64,000 nucleotides of DNA, from NCBI RefSeq assembly GCF_051401765.1, contig NW_027480530.1, positions 1,302,001 to 1,366,000 of the forward strand. The letters run 5' to 3'. Made by a program: the position numbers and the translations under genes. A model generated the notes under the pieces. That model was not told where the DNA came from, did not search any database, and saw only the letters and a list, made by a program, of their open reading frames with translations. This stretch comes from Calliopsis andreniformis. Its lineage: Eukaryota; Arthropoda; Insecta; Hymenoptera; Andrenidae. Shown here piece after piece: positions 55,080-64,000 of this stretch (its first letter is position 1; every line of letters starts with the position of its first letter).

Positions 55080-55900
55080 GCTCCTGACACTGACACTGCT
55101 CCTCCCACTGTTCCTGACACTGCTGCTCACACTGACACTGCTCCTGTCACTGGCGCTGCTCCTGCCACAGTTCCTGACACTGGTGCTCACAAAGACAATG
55201 CTCCTGACACTGACACAGCTCCTGACTCTGCTCCTGACACTGGCGGTGCTGCTGATCCTGAGAATGCTCCTGACACTGCTCCTGACACTGACACTGCTCC
55301 TGACACTGTTGGTGACGCTGGCACTGATGCTGTTCCTGAGAATGCCCCTGAATCTGCTCCTCACACTGACACTGCTCCTGACACAGCTCCTGACTCTGAC
55401 GCTGCTCCTGACTCTGACGCTGCTCCTGACTCTGACGCTGCTCCTGACACAGGGACTGCTCCTTGCTCTGCACCTGACACTGCTCCTGACACTGCTCCTG
55501 ACTCTGATACTGTTCCCGATACTGACACTGACACTGCTCCTTGTACTGCTACAGGCTCTGAGACTGCTCCTGTCACTGCTCCTGTCACTGCTCCTGACAT
55601 TGCTCCTGACACTGTCCCTGCTCTTGACACTGCTCCTGAAACTGCTCCAGACACTGACACTGCTCCTAACACTGCTCCTGACACTGACACTACCCCTGAC
55701 ACTGTTCCTAACATTGCAGCTGACACTGACACTGCTCCTGACACTGGCACTGGACCTGACACTGCTCCTGACACTGACACTGCTCCTGACACTGTTCCTG
55801 ACACTGGTGCTCACAAAGACACTGCTCCTGACACTCACACTGCTCCTGACACTGCTCCTCACACTGCACCTGATACTGACACTGGCGCTGCTACTGACCA
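55080..55900 (+). repeat. Most diverged segment of Domain II
   Basis: This stretch has many variants seen rarely or nowhere else: CTCCCACTGTTCC, TTGGTGACGCTGG, GAATGCCCCTGAATC, CTCCTTGCTCTGC, GTTCCCGATACTG and TGTACTGCTACAGGC. It also holds a local triplication of the 18-base unit TGACTCTGACGCTGCTCC at 55,391-55,444. Part of it (GAATGCCCCTGAATC) recurs near 61,070 and 61,563. Despite the divergence, no length change breaks the six-base register. It may be an older core that escaped homogenisation. Confidence 0.75.
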
Positions 55901-58900
55901 TGCTCCTGACACTGACACTGCTGCTTATCCTGACAATGCTCCTGACACTGCTCCAGTCACTAACACTGACACTGCACCTGACACTACTCCTGAAATAGCT
56001 GCTGTCACTGACACTTCTCCTGTCACTGCACCTGACACAGGTACTGCTGGTGATCCTGGCAATGCTCCCTACACAGCTCCTGACATTGGCACTGGTCCTG
56101 ACTCTGCTCCTGACACTGACACTGCCACTAACACTGCCCCTGACCCTGCTCCTGACACTGCTCCTGACACTGACACTGCACCTGAGAATGCTCCTGACAC
56201 TCACGCTGCACCTGACACTGCTCCTGACACAGACACTGCTCCTGATACTGGCACTGACACTGCTCCTGACACTGACGCTGGTCCTGTCACTGACACTGCT
56301 CCTCACACAGCTCCTGACACCGACACTTGTCCTGACACTGCTCCTGAAGCTGACACTGGTCCTGACACTGCTCCTGACACTGACACTGCTCGTCACACTG
56401 CTCCTGACACTGACACTGCTCGTCACACTGCTCCTGACTCTGACACTGCACCTGAGAATGCTCCTGACACTCACGCTGCACCTGACACTGCTCCTGACAC
56501 TGCACCTGACACTGCTCCTGACACAGACACTGCTCCTGATACTGGCACTGACACTGCCCCTGACACTGACACTGGTCCTGTCACTGACACTGCTCCTCGC
56601 ACTGTTCCTGACACCGACACTTGTCCTGACACTGCTCCTGAATCTGTCACTGGTCCTGACACTGCTCCTGACACTGATGCTGCTCCTCACACTGCTCCTG
56701 ACACTGACACTGCACCTGAAAATGCTCCTGACACTGACGCTGCACCTGACACTGCTCCTGCCACTGCTCCTGACACGGACACTGACACTGCTCCTGCCAC
56801 TGACACTGCTCCTGACACTAACACTGCTCCAGACACTGCTCCTGACACTGCTCCTGACACTGACACTGCTCCTGACACTGCTCCTGACACTGACACTGCT
56901 GCTGATCGTGACAATGCTCCTGACACTGCTCCTGACGCAGATCCTGACACTGACACTGCTCCTGGCACTGACAGTGCTCCTGACACAGCTCCTGACATAG
57001 ACACTGCTCCTGACACTGCTCCTGACACTGACACTGCTCCTGACACTGCTCCTGACACTGACACTGCTCATCACACTGCTCCTGGCACTGACACTGCTGC
57101 TGACACTGCTCCTAACACAGACACTGCTGCTGACACTGTCAATGCTCCTGATACGGCTCCTGACACAGACACTGCTCCTGCCACTGCTCCCGACACTGAC
57201 ACTTCTCGTGATACTGCTCCTGACACTGGTCCTGACACTGACGCTTGTCCTGACACTGCTCCTCAAACTGACACAGGTCCTGACACTGATCCTGACACAG
57301 ACACTGCTCCTCACACTGCTCCTGACTCTGACACTGCACCTGAGAATGCTCCTGACACTGACGCTGCACCCGACACTGCTCCTGACGCTACACCTGACAC
57401 TGCTCCTGACACAGGCACTGCTCCTGATACTGCCACTGACACTGCTCCTGACCCTGCTCCTGACACTGCTCCTGACACTGACACTGTTCCTGACACTGCT
57501 CCTGACACTGACAGTGCTCCTGACACTGCTCCTGACACTGACACTGACACACCTCCTGGCACTGCTCCTGACACTGACACTGTTCGTCACACTGCTCCTG
57601 ACACTGACACTGCTCGTCACACTGCTCCTGACACTGACACTGCACCTGAGAATGCTCCTGACACTCACGCTGCACCTGACACTGCTCCTGACACAGACAC
57701 TGCTCCTGATACTGGCACTGACACTGCTCCTGACACTGACGCTGGTCCTGTCACTGACACTGCTCCTCACACAGCTCCTGACACCGACACTTGTCCTGAC
57801 ACTGCTCCTGAAGCTGGCACTGGTCCTGACACTGCTCCTGACACTGGCACTGCTCGTCACACTGCTCCTGACACTGACACTGCTCGTCACACTGCTCCTG
57901 ACTCTGACACTGCACCTGAGAATGCTCCTGACACTCACGCTGCACCTGACACTGCTCCTGATACTGCACCTGACACTGCTCCTGACACAGACACTGCACC
58001 TGATACTGACACTGACACTGCTCCTGACACTGACACTGGTCCTGTCACTGACACTGCTCCTCAAACTGCTCCTGACACCGACGCTTGTCCTGACACTGCT
58101 CCTGAATCTGACACTGGTCCTGACACTGCTCCTGACACTGACACTGCTCCTCACACTGCTCTTGACGCTGACACTGCACCTGAGAATGCTCCTGACACTG
58201 ACGCTGCACCTGACACTGCTCCTGCCACTGCTCCTGACACTGACACTGACACTGCTCCTGACACTGACACTGCTCCTGACACTGACACTGCTCCAGACAC
58301 TGCTCCTGACACTGCTCCTGACACTGACACTGCTCCTGACACTGCTCCTGACACTGACACTGCAGCTGATCCTGACAATGCTCCTGACACTGCTCCTGAC
58401 ACAGCTCCTGACACTGACACTGCTCCTGGCACTGGCAGTGCTCCTGACACTGCTCCTGACACTGCTCCTGACACTGACACTGCTCCTGACACTGCTCCTG
58501 ACAATGACACTGCTTCTCACACTGCTCCTGGCACTGACACTGCTGCTGACACTGCTCCTAACACAGACACTGCTGCTGATACTGACAATGCTCCTGACAC
58601 GGCTCCTGACACAGACACTGCTCCTGACACTGCTCCCGACACTGACACTGCTCCTGATACTGCTCCTGACACTGGTCCTGACACTGACGCTTGTCCTGAC
58701 ACTGCTCCTGAAACTGACACATGTCCTGGCACTGCTCCTGACACAGACACTGCTCCTCGCACTGCTCCTGACTCTGACACTGCACCTGAGAATGCTCCTG
58801 ACACTGACGCTGCACCCGACACTGCCCTTGACGCTGCACCTGACACTACTCCTGACACAGGCACTGCTCCTGATACTGCCACTGACACTGCTCCTGACCC

Positions 58901-59088
58901 TGCTCCTGACACTGCTCCTGACACTGACACTGCTCCTGACACTGCTCCTGACACTGACAGTGCTCCTGACACTGCTCCTGTCACTGTCACTGACACACCT
59001 CCTGGCACTGCTCCTGACACTGACACAGGTCCTGTCACTGACACTGCTCCTCACACTGCTCCTGACACAGATCCTGACACTGACACTG

Positions 59089-60624
59089 CTCCTGACACTG
59101 ACACTGACACACCTCCTGGCACTGCTCCTGACACTGACACTGCTCCTCAAACTGCTCCTGATACTGACGCTGCTCCTGTCGCTGCACCTGACGCAGACAC
59201 TGCTGCTGATACTGCTACTGACACTGCCCCTGACACTGCTCCTGACACTGACACTGCTACTGACATAGGACCTGCTCCTGGCTCTGCTCCTGACACTGCT
59301 CCTGACACTGACCCTTCTGCTGACACTGTTCCTGACACTGCTCCAGACGCTGCTCCTGACACAGCTCCTGTCACTGACACTGCTCCTGACACTGCTCCTG
59401 ACACTGCTCCTGGGACTGCTCCTGCCGCTGCACCTGACACTGACACTTGTCCTGACACTGCTCCCGAAACTGACACTGGTCCTGACACTGCTCCTGACAC
59501 TGACACTGCTCGTCACACTGCTCCTGACACTGACACTGCTCCTCACACTGCTCCTGACACTGACACTGCACCTGAGAATGCTCCTGACACTGACGCTGCA
59601 CCTGACACTGCTCCTGTCACTGCTCCTGACACTGACCCTGACACTGCTCCTGACACTGACACTGTTCCTGATACTGCCACTGACACTGCTCCTGACCCTG
59701 CTCCTGACACTGCTCCTGACACTGACACTGCTCCTGACACTGCTCTTGACACTGACAGTGCTCCTGACACTGCTCCTGTCACTGACACTGACACACCTCC
59801 TGGCACTGCTCCTAACACTGACACATGTCCTGTCACTGACACTGCTCCTCACACTGCTCCTGACACAGATCCTGACACTGACACTGCTCCTGGCACTGAC
59901 AGTGCTCCTGGCACTGCTGATGACAATGACACTGCTCGTGACACTGCTCGTGACATTGCTGCACACACTGACACTGCTCGTGTGACAGCTCGTGACACTG
60001 ACACTGCTCCTGACACTACTCCTGACACTGACAGTGCTCCTGACACTGCTCCTGACACTGACACTGACACACCTCCTGGCACTGCTCCTGACACTGACAC
60101 TGCTCCTCAAACTGCTCCTGATACTGACGCTGCTCCTGACGCTGCACCTGACGCAGACACTGCTGCTGATACCGCTACTGACACTGCCCCTGACACTGCT
60201 CCTGACACTGACACTGCTACTGACATAGGACCTGCTCCTGGCTCTGCTCCTGACACTGCTCCTGACACTGACCCTTCTGCTGACACTGTTCCTGACACTG
60301 CTCCAGACACTGCTCCTGACACAGCTCCTGTCACTGACACTGCTCCTGACACTGCTCCTGACACTGCTCCTGACACTGCTCCTGACGCTGCACCTGACAC
60401 TGACACTTGTCCTGACACCGCTCCTGAAACTGACACTGGTCCTGACACTGCTCCTGACACTGACACTGCTCGTCACACTGCTCCTGACACTGACACTGCT
60501 CCTCACACTGCTCCTGACACTGACACTGCACCTGAGAATGCTCCTGACACTGACGCTGCACCTGACACTGCTCCTGTCACTGCTCCTGACACTGACCCTG
60601 ACACTGCTCCTGACACTGACACTG
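59089..60624 (+). repeat. Direct repeat of about 576 bases, offset 960
   Basis: About 59,089-59,664 matches about 60,049-60,624. Both copies include the ACATAGGACC variant (near 59,265 and 60,225) that stops the Leu-Leu-Leu-Thr frame, and a GACCCTTCTGCTGAC run. Both continue to the cassettes at 59,568 and 60,528. The copies differ by several substitutions, so the event is older than the Domain I duplications. Confidence 0.85.
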
Positions 60625-63179
60625 CTCCTGACACTGACACTGGTCCTGTCACTTACACTGCTCCTCACACTGCTCCTGACACCGACACTTGTTCTGACAT
60701 TGCTCCTGAATATGACACTGGTCCTGACACTGCTGCTGACACTGACACTGCTCCTCACACTGCTGCCGACACTGACACTGCTCCTGACACTGCTCCCGAC
60801 ACTGACACTGCTCCTGATACTGCTCCTGACACTGGTCCTGACACTGACGCTTGTCCTGACACTGCTCCTGAAACTGACACAGGTCCTGACACTGCTCCTG
60901 ACACAGACACTGCTCCTCACACTGCTCCTGACTCTGACACTGCACCTGAGAATGCTCCTGACACTGACGCTGCACCCGACACTGCTCCTGACGCTGCACC
61001 TGACACTGCTCCTGACACTGACACAGCTCCTGAGAGTGCTCCTCTCACTGGCACTGCTGCTGTTCCTGAGAATGCCCCTGAATCTGGTCCTCACACTGAC
61101 TCTGCTCCTGACACTGCTCCTGACACTGACACTGTCACTGCTCCTGACACTGTCTCTGCTCCTGTCACTGCTCCTGACACTGACACTGCCACTGACACTG
61201 CCCCTGACACTGCTCCTGACACTGCTGCTAGCACTGACACTGCTCCTCACACTGCTGCTGACACTGACACTGCTCCTGACACTGCTCCCGACACTGACAC
61301 TGCTCCTGATACTGCTCCTGACACTGGTCCTGACACTGACGCTTGTCCTGACACTGCTCCTGAAACTGACACAGGTCCTGACACTGCTCCTGACACAGAC
61401 ACTGCTCCTCACACTGCTCCTGACTCTGACACTGCACCTGAGAATGCTCCTGACACTGACGCTGCACCCGACACTGCTCCTGACGCTGCACCTGACACTG
61501 GTCCTGACACTGACACAGCTCCTGAGAGTGCTCCTCGCACTGGCACTGCTGCTGTACCTGAGAATGCCCCTGAATCTGGTCCTCACACTGACTCTGCTCC
61601 TGACACTGCTCCTGACACTGACACTGTCACTGCTCCTGACACTGACTCTGCTCCTGTCACTGCTCCTGACACTGACACTGCCACTGACACTGCCCCTGAC
61701 CCTGCTCCTGACACTGCTGCTAGCACTGACACTGCCCCTGACACTGCTCCTGACGCTGCACCTGACACTGACACTGCACCTGAGAATGCTCCTGACACTC
61801 ACGCTGCACCTGACTCTGCTCCTGACACTGCACCTGGCACTGCTCCTGACACAGACACTGCTCCTGATACTGGCACTGACACTGCTCCTGACACTGACAC
61901 TGGTCCTGTCACTGACACTGCTCCTCACACTGCTCCTGACATCGACACTTGTCCTGACACTGGTCCTGAATCTGACACTGGTCCTGACACTGCTCCTGAC
62001 ACTGACACTGCTCCTCACACTGCTCCTGACACTGACACTGCACCTGAGAATGCTCCTGACACTGACGCTGCACCTGAAACTGCTCCTGTCACTGCTCCTG
62101 ACACTGACACTGACACTGCTCCTGACACTGACACTGCTCCTGACACTGACACTGCTCCAGACACTGCTCATGACACTGCTCCTGACACTGACACTGCGCG
62201 CGACACTGCTCCTGACACTGACACTGCTGCTGATCCTGACAATGCTCCTGACACTGCTCCTGACACTGCTCCTGACACTGACACTGCTCCTGGCACTGAC
62301 AGTGCTCCTGACACTGCTCCTGACATAGACACTGCTCCTGACACTGCTCCTGACACTGACACTGCTCCTGACACTGCTTCTGACACTGACACTGCTCCTC
62401 ACACTGCTCCTGGCACTGACACTGCTGCTGACACTGCCCCTAACACAGACACTGCTGCTGATACTGGCAATGCTCCTGACACGGCTCCTGTCACTGACAC
62501 TGGTCCTGACACTGCTCCCGACACTGACACTGCTCCTTATACTGCTCCTGACACTTGTCCTGACACTGACGCTTGTCCTGACACTGCTCCTGAAACTGAC
62601 ACAGGTCCTGACACTGCTCCTGACACAGACACTGCTCCTCACACTGATCCTGACACTGACACTGCACCTGAGAATGCTCCTGACACTGACGCTGCACCCG
62701 ACACTGCTCCTGACGCTGCACCTGACACTACTCCTGACACAGGCACTGCTCCTGATACTGCCACTGACACTGCTCCTGACCCTGCTCCTGACCCTGCTCC
62801 TGAGACTGCTCCTGACACTGACACTGCTCCTGACACTGACACTGCTCCTGACACTGCTCCTGACACTGACAGTGCTCCTGACACTGCTCCTGACACTGAC
62901 ACTGACACACCTCCTGGCACTGCTCCTGACACTTACACAGGTCCTGTCACTGACACTGCTCCTCACACTGCTCCTGACACTGACACTGCTCCTCACACTG
63001 CTCCTGACACTGACACTGCACCTGAGAATGCTCCTGACACTGACGCTGCACCTGGCACTGCTCCTTTCACTGCTCCTGACACTGCTCCTGACACAGACAC
63101 TGCTGCTGATCCTGACAATGCTCTTGGCAATGCTCCTGACACTGACACTGCACCTGACACTGCTCCTGACACTGCTCCT

Positions 63180-63320
63180 GACACTGGCACTGTTGCTAAA
63201 ACTGAGAAGGCCCCTGACTCTGCTCCTGACACTGAAACTGCTCCTGAAACTGCTCCTGACACTGGCACTGCTCCTCAAACTGCTCCTGACACTGAGGCTG
63301 CTCCTGATACTGACACTAAC
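63180..63320 (+). repeat. Degenerate units near the right edge
   Basis: Units such as GTTGCTAAAACTGAGAAGG, CTGAAACTGC and ACTGAGGCTGC depart further from the consensus than most of the array. Degenerate units are common near the edges of satellite arrays, so the array may end not far to the right, but the last bases of the window are still repeat. Confidence 0.6.
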
Positions 63321-64000
63321 ACTGCTTCTGACACTGACACTGCTCCTGGCACTACCCCTGACACTGCTCCTGAGACAGGCACTGCTCCTGATACTGACAC
63401 TGACACTGCTCCTGACACTGACACTGCTCCTGACACTGACGCTGGTCCTGTCACTGACACTGCTCCTCACAAAGCTCCTGACACTGCTCCTGTCACTGGC
63501 ACTGGTCCTGATACAGACACTGACACTGCTCCAGACACTGCTTCTGACACTGACATTGCCCCTGATACCGCTCCTGACACTCACACTGCTACTGACACTG
63601 CTCCTGACACTGACACTGCTCCTGACACTGCTCCTGACACTGACTCTGATCCTGACACTGCTCCTGACACTATCACTGCACCTGACACTGCTCCTGGCAC
63701 TTCTCCTGTCACTGACACTGCTCCTGACACTGCTCCTGACACAGACACTGCTGCTGATCCTGACAATGCTCTTGGCAATGCTCCTGTCTCTGACACTGAC
63801 CCTGACACTATTCCTGACACAGCTCCTGACACTGACACTGCTCCTGACACTTCTCCTGACACTGCTACTGACTCTGACACTGCTCCTGACACTGCTCCTG
63901 ATACTGACACTGGCACTGCTACTGACCATGCTGCTGACACTGACACTGCTGCTGATCCTGACAATGCTCCTGACATTGCTCCAGCCACTGACACTGACAC

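Larger units (their letters stand above)
52146..63034 (+). repeat. GCACCTGAGAATG cassette, 23 in-register copies
   Basis: The cassette GCACCTGAGAATGCTCC, usually followed by TGACACTGACGCTGCACC, starts at 52,146, 52,554, 53,118, 53,694, 54,120, 54,534, 54,852, 56,178, 56,448, 56,712, 57,336, 57,642, 57,912, 58,176, 58,782, 59,568, 60,528, 60,942, 61,434, 61,776, 62,040, 62,664 and 63,018. Small variants occur (GAGAAAG at 54,534, GAAAATG at 56,712). Every start is divisible by six. Spacings range from 264 to 1,326 bases, with 264 and 270 recurring. It is the best higher-order marker for Domain II. Confidence 0.93.
51453..63929 (-). other. 4,158-codon minus-strand open frame, probably spurious
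   Basis: This is the complement of the repeat read as Val-Arg-Ser-Ser / Ser-Val units from an ATG at 63,929 to a stop at 51,453. It is the longest ATG-initiated frame in the window. Its codons GTC, AGG, AGC and AGT are also at least two changes from a stop, so the frame stays open without selection as long as the hexamer register holds. No domain, targeting signal or recognisable family is visible. I list it so that it is not mistaken for a gene. Confidence 0.2.
1..64000 (+). repeat. Hexamer-based satellite/minisatellite array filling the window
   Basis: Every stretch I read is made of variants of the hexamers ACTGAC, ACTGCT and CCTGAC, most often as the 18-base compound ACTGCTCCTGACACTGAC or the 12-base ACTGCTCCTGAC. 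Common variants are CCAGAC, ACAGCT, AATGCT, ACTGGT, ACTGAT, GCTGCT, CCTCAC, CCTGGC, CCTGTC and CATGAC. No unique DNA interrupts the array, and neither end of the window reaches a flank. The plus strand has 7 C and 3 G per 18-base consensus and no CpG; CpG appears only in variants such as GACGCT or CTCGTG. Because the unit lacks stops in two plus frames and all three minus frames, very long spurious open frames are expected. The nature of the repeat is certain. The host and chromosomal location cannot be read from it. Confidence 0.98.
50904..64000 (+). other. Uninterrupted Thr-Ala-Pro-Asp reading frame, coding status unknown
   Basis: In the plus frame whose codons start at multiples of three, Domain II reads Thr-Ala-Pro-Asp / Thr-Asp repeats with substitutions to Glu, Asn, Gly, His, Ser and Val. 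I found no stop before the window edge, more than 4,300 codons. The consensus codons ACT, GCT, CCT and GAC each need at least two changes to become a stop, so openness alone means little. Substitutions appear at all three codon positions, with no obvious third-position excess by eye. There is no visible start codon, signal peptide, globular domain or splice signal. It could be part of a giant low-complexity exon, but neutral satellite DNA is the simpler reading. Confidence 0.25.
50906..64000 (+). repeat. Domain II: in-register, more diverged array without phase shifts
   Basis: From the last class A marker to the right edge, the Leu-Leu-Leu-Thr frame keeps one phase (codons starting at positions equal to 1 modulo 3) and is broken only by substitution-type stops such as GACATAGAC or GAAATAGCT. 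None of the class A, B or C markers occurs. The domain is marked by the GCACCTGAGAATG cassette (23 copies) and by shorter internal duplications than Domain I (about 0.15-0.85 kb matched). Units differ more from one another than in Domain I, especially at 55.1-55.9 kb and near 63.2 kb. This suggests an older or less homogenised part of the array. It continues past the window. Confidence 0.88.

Noticed and set aside
1197..63460. Minus-strand Ser-Gly-Ala-Val and Gln-Glu-Gln-Cys frames of 60-150 codons as small proteins
   Set aside because: They are the other two translations of the same repeat complement and end wherever a single substitution makes a stop. The Gln/Cys-rich ones resemble cornified-envelope proteins only in composition.
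1..64000. CRISPR array
   Set aside because: The repeats are contiguous and degenerate with no unique spacers of regular length, and no cas gene is present.
1..64000. Telomeric, alpha-satellite or other well-known satellite
   Set aside because: The hexamers do not match TTAGGG-type telomere repeats, and the 6/12/18-base period does not fit the 171-base alpha unit. I cannot assign the repeat to a named family without a database search.
1..64000. G-quadruplex or long hairpin-forming DNA
   Set aside because: The minus strand has only isolated GG pairs 12-18 bases apart. Complementary strings such as GTCAG or CAGTG are rare on the plus strand, so stable structures are not expected from the consensus.
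1..64000. Bacterial or phage defence system, toxin or surface repeat protein
   Set aside because: Nothing prokaryotic is visible: no flanking genes, no ribosome binding sites and no non-repeat domain anywhere in 64 kb.

Overview
The whole 64 kb window is one continuous, degenerate tandem-repeat array. The unit is a hexamer of the form ACTGAC / ACTGCT / CCTGAC, usually arranged as a 12- or 18-base compound unit (consensus ACTGCTCCTGACACTGAC). I found no unique sequence, RNA gene, mobile element, CRISPR array, promoter or terminator, and no conventional protein-coding gene. This looks like a minisatellite or satellite array from a eukaryotic nuclear genome, assembled from long reads. The sequence does not identify the species. 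The plus strand is C-rich and G-poor (about 39% C and 17% G in the consensus), and the consensus has no CpG.

Long open frames occur everywhere, but the repeat itself makes them. On the plus strand one frame reads Thr-Ala-Pro-Asp/Thr-Asp ('TAPD'), a second reads Leu-Leu-Leu-Thr/Leu-Thr ('LLLT'), and the third has a TGA in nearly every unit. On the minus strand the consensus is open in all three frames (Val-Arg-Ser-Ser, Ser-Gly-Ala-Val, Gln-Glu-Gln-Cys). An open frame is therefore not evidence of a gene here.

Domain I (1 to about 50,905) is a young, strongly homogenised higher-order array. It carries 40 copies of three 'phase-shift' markers: a CCATGAC insertion (class A, 18 copies), an ACTGGC-TGGT 2-base deletion (class B, 13) and a TTGC-(A/T)GGT 2-base deletion (class C, 9). 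It also has two private 1-base deletions near 20,446 and 30,328. Tracking the LLLT frame through the domain, these 42 events explain every frame change. Domain I is a mosaic of large near-identical blocks. Three are tandem duplications of 2,431, 2,388-2,406 and 2,437 bases. A 7.2 kb block recurs 16,033-16,034 bases away, and further blocks recur at offsets of about 1.1, 8.4, 11.3, 11.5, 11.6, 16.2, 27.7 and 32.1-32.3 kb.

Domain II (about 50,906 to 64,000) has none of these markers. It is older-looking, with more diverged units and shorter internal duplications. It contains 23 copies of a GCACCTGAGAATG-type cassette, and all 23 start at coordinates divisible by six over 10.9 kb. The TAPD frame runs through the domain to the window edge with no stop that I could find. 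This leaves open a giant low-complexity exon as an alternative to neutral satellite DNA, which I consider more likely. The most degenerate units lie at 55.1-55.9 kb and near 63.2 kb.

No genes work together here. The content is structural: hexamer expansion, higher-order amplification by unequal exchange, and mosaic gene conversion.
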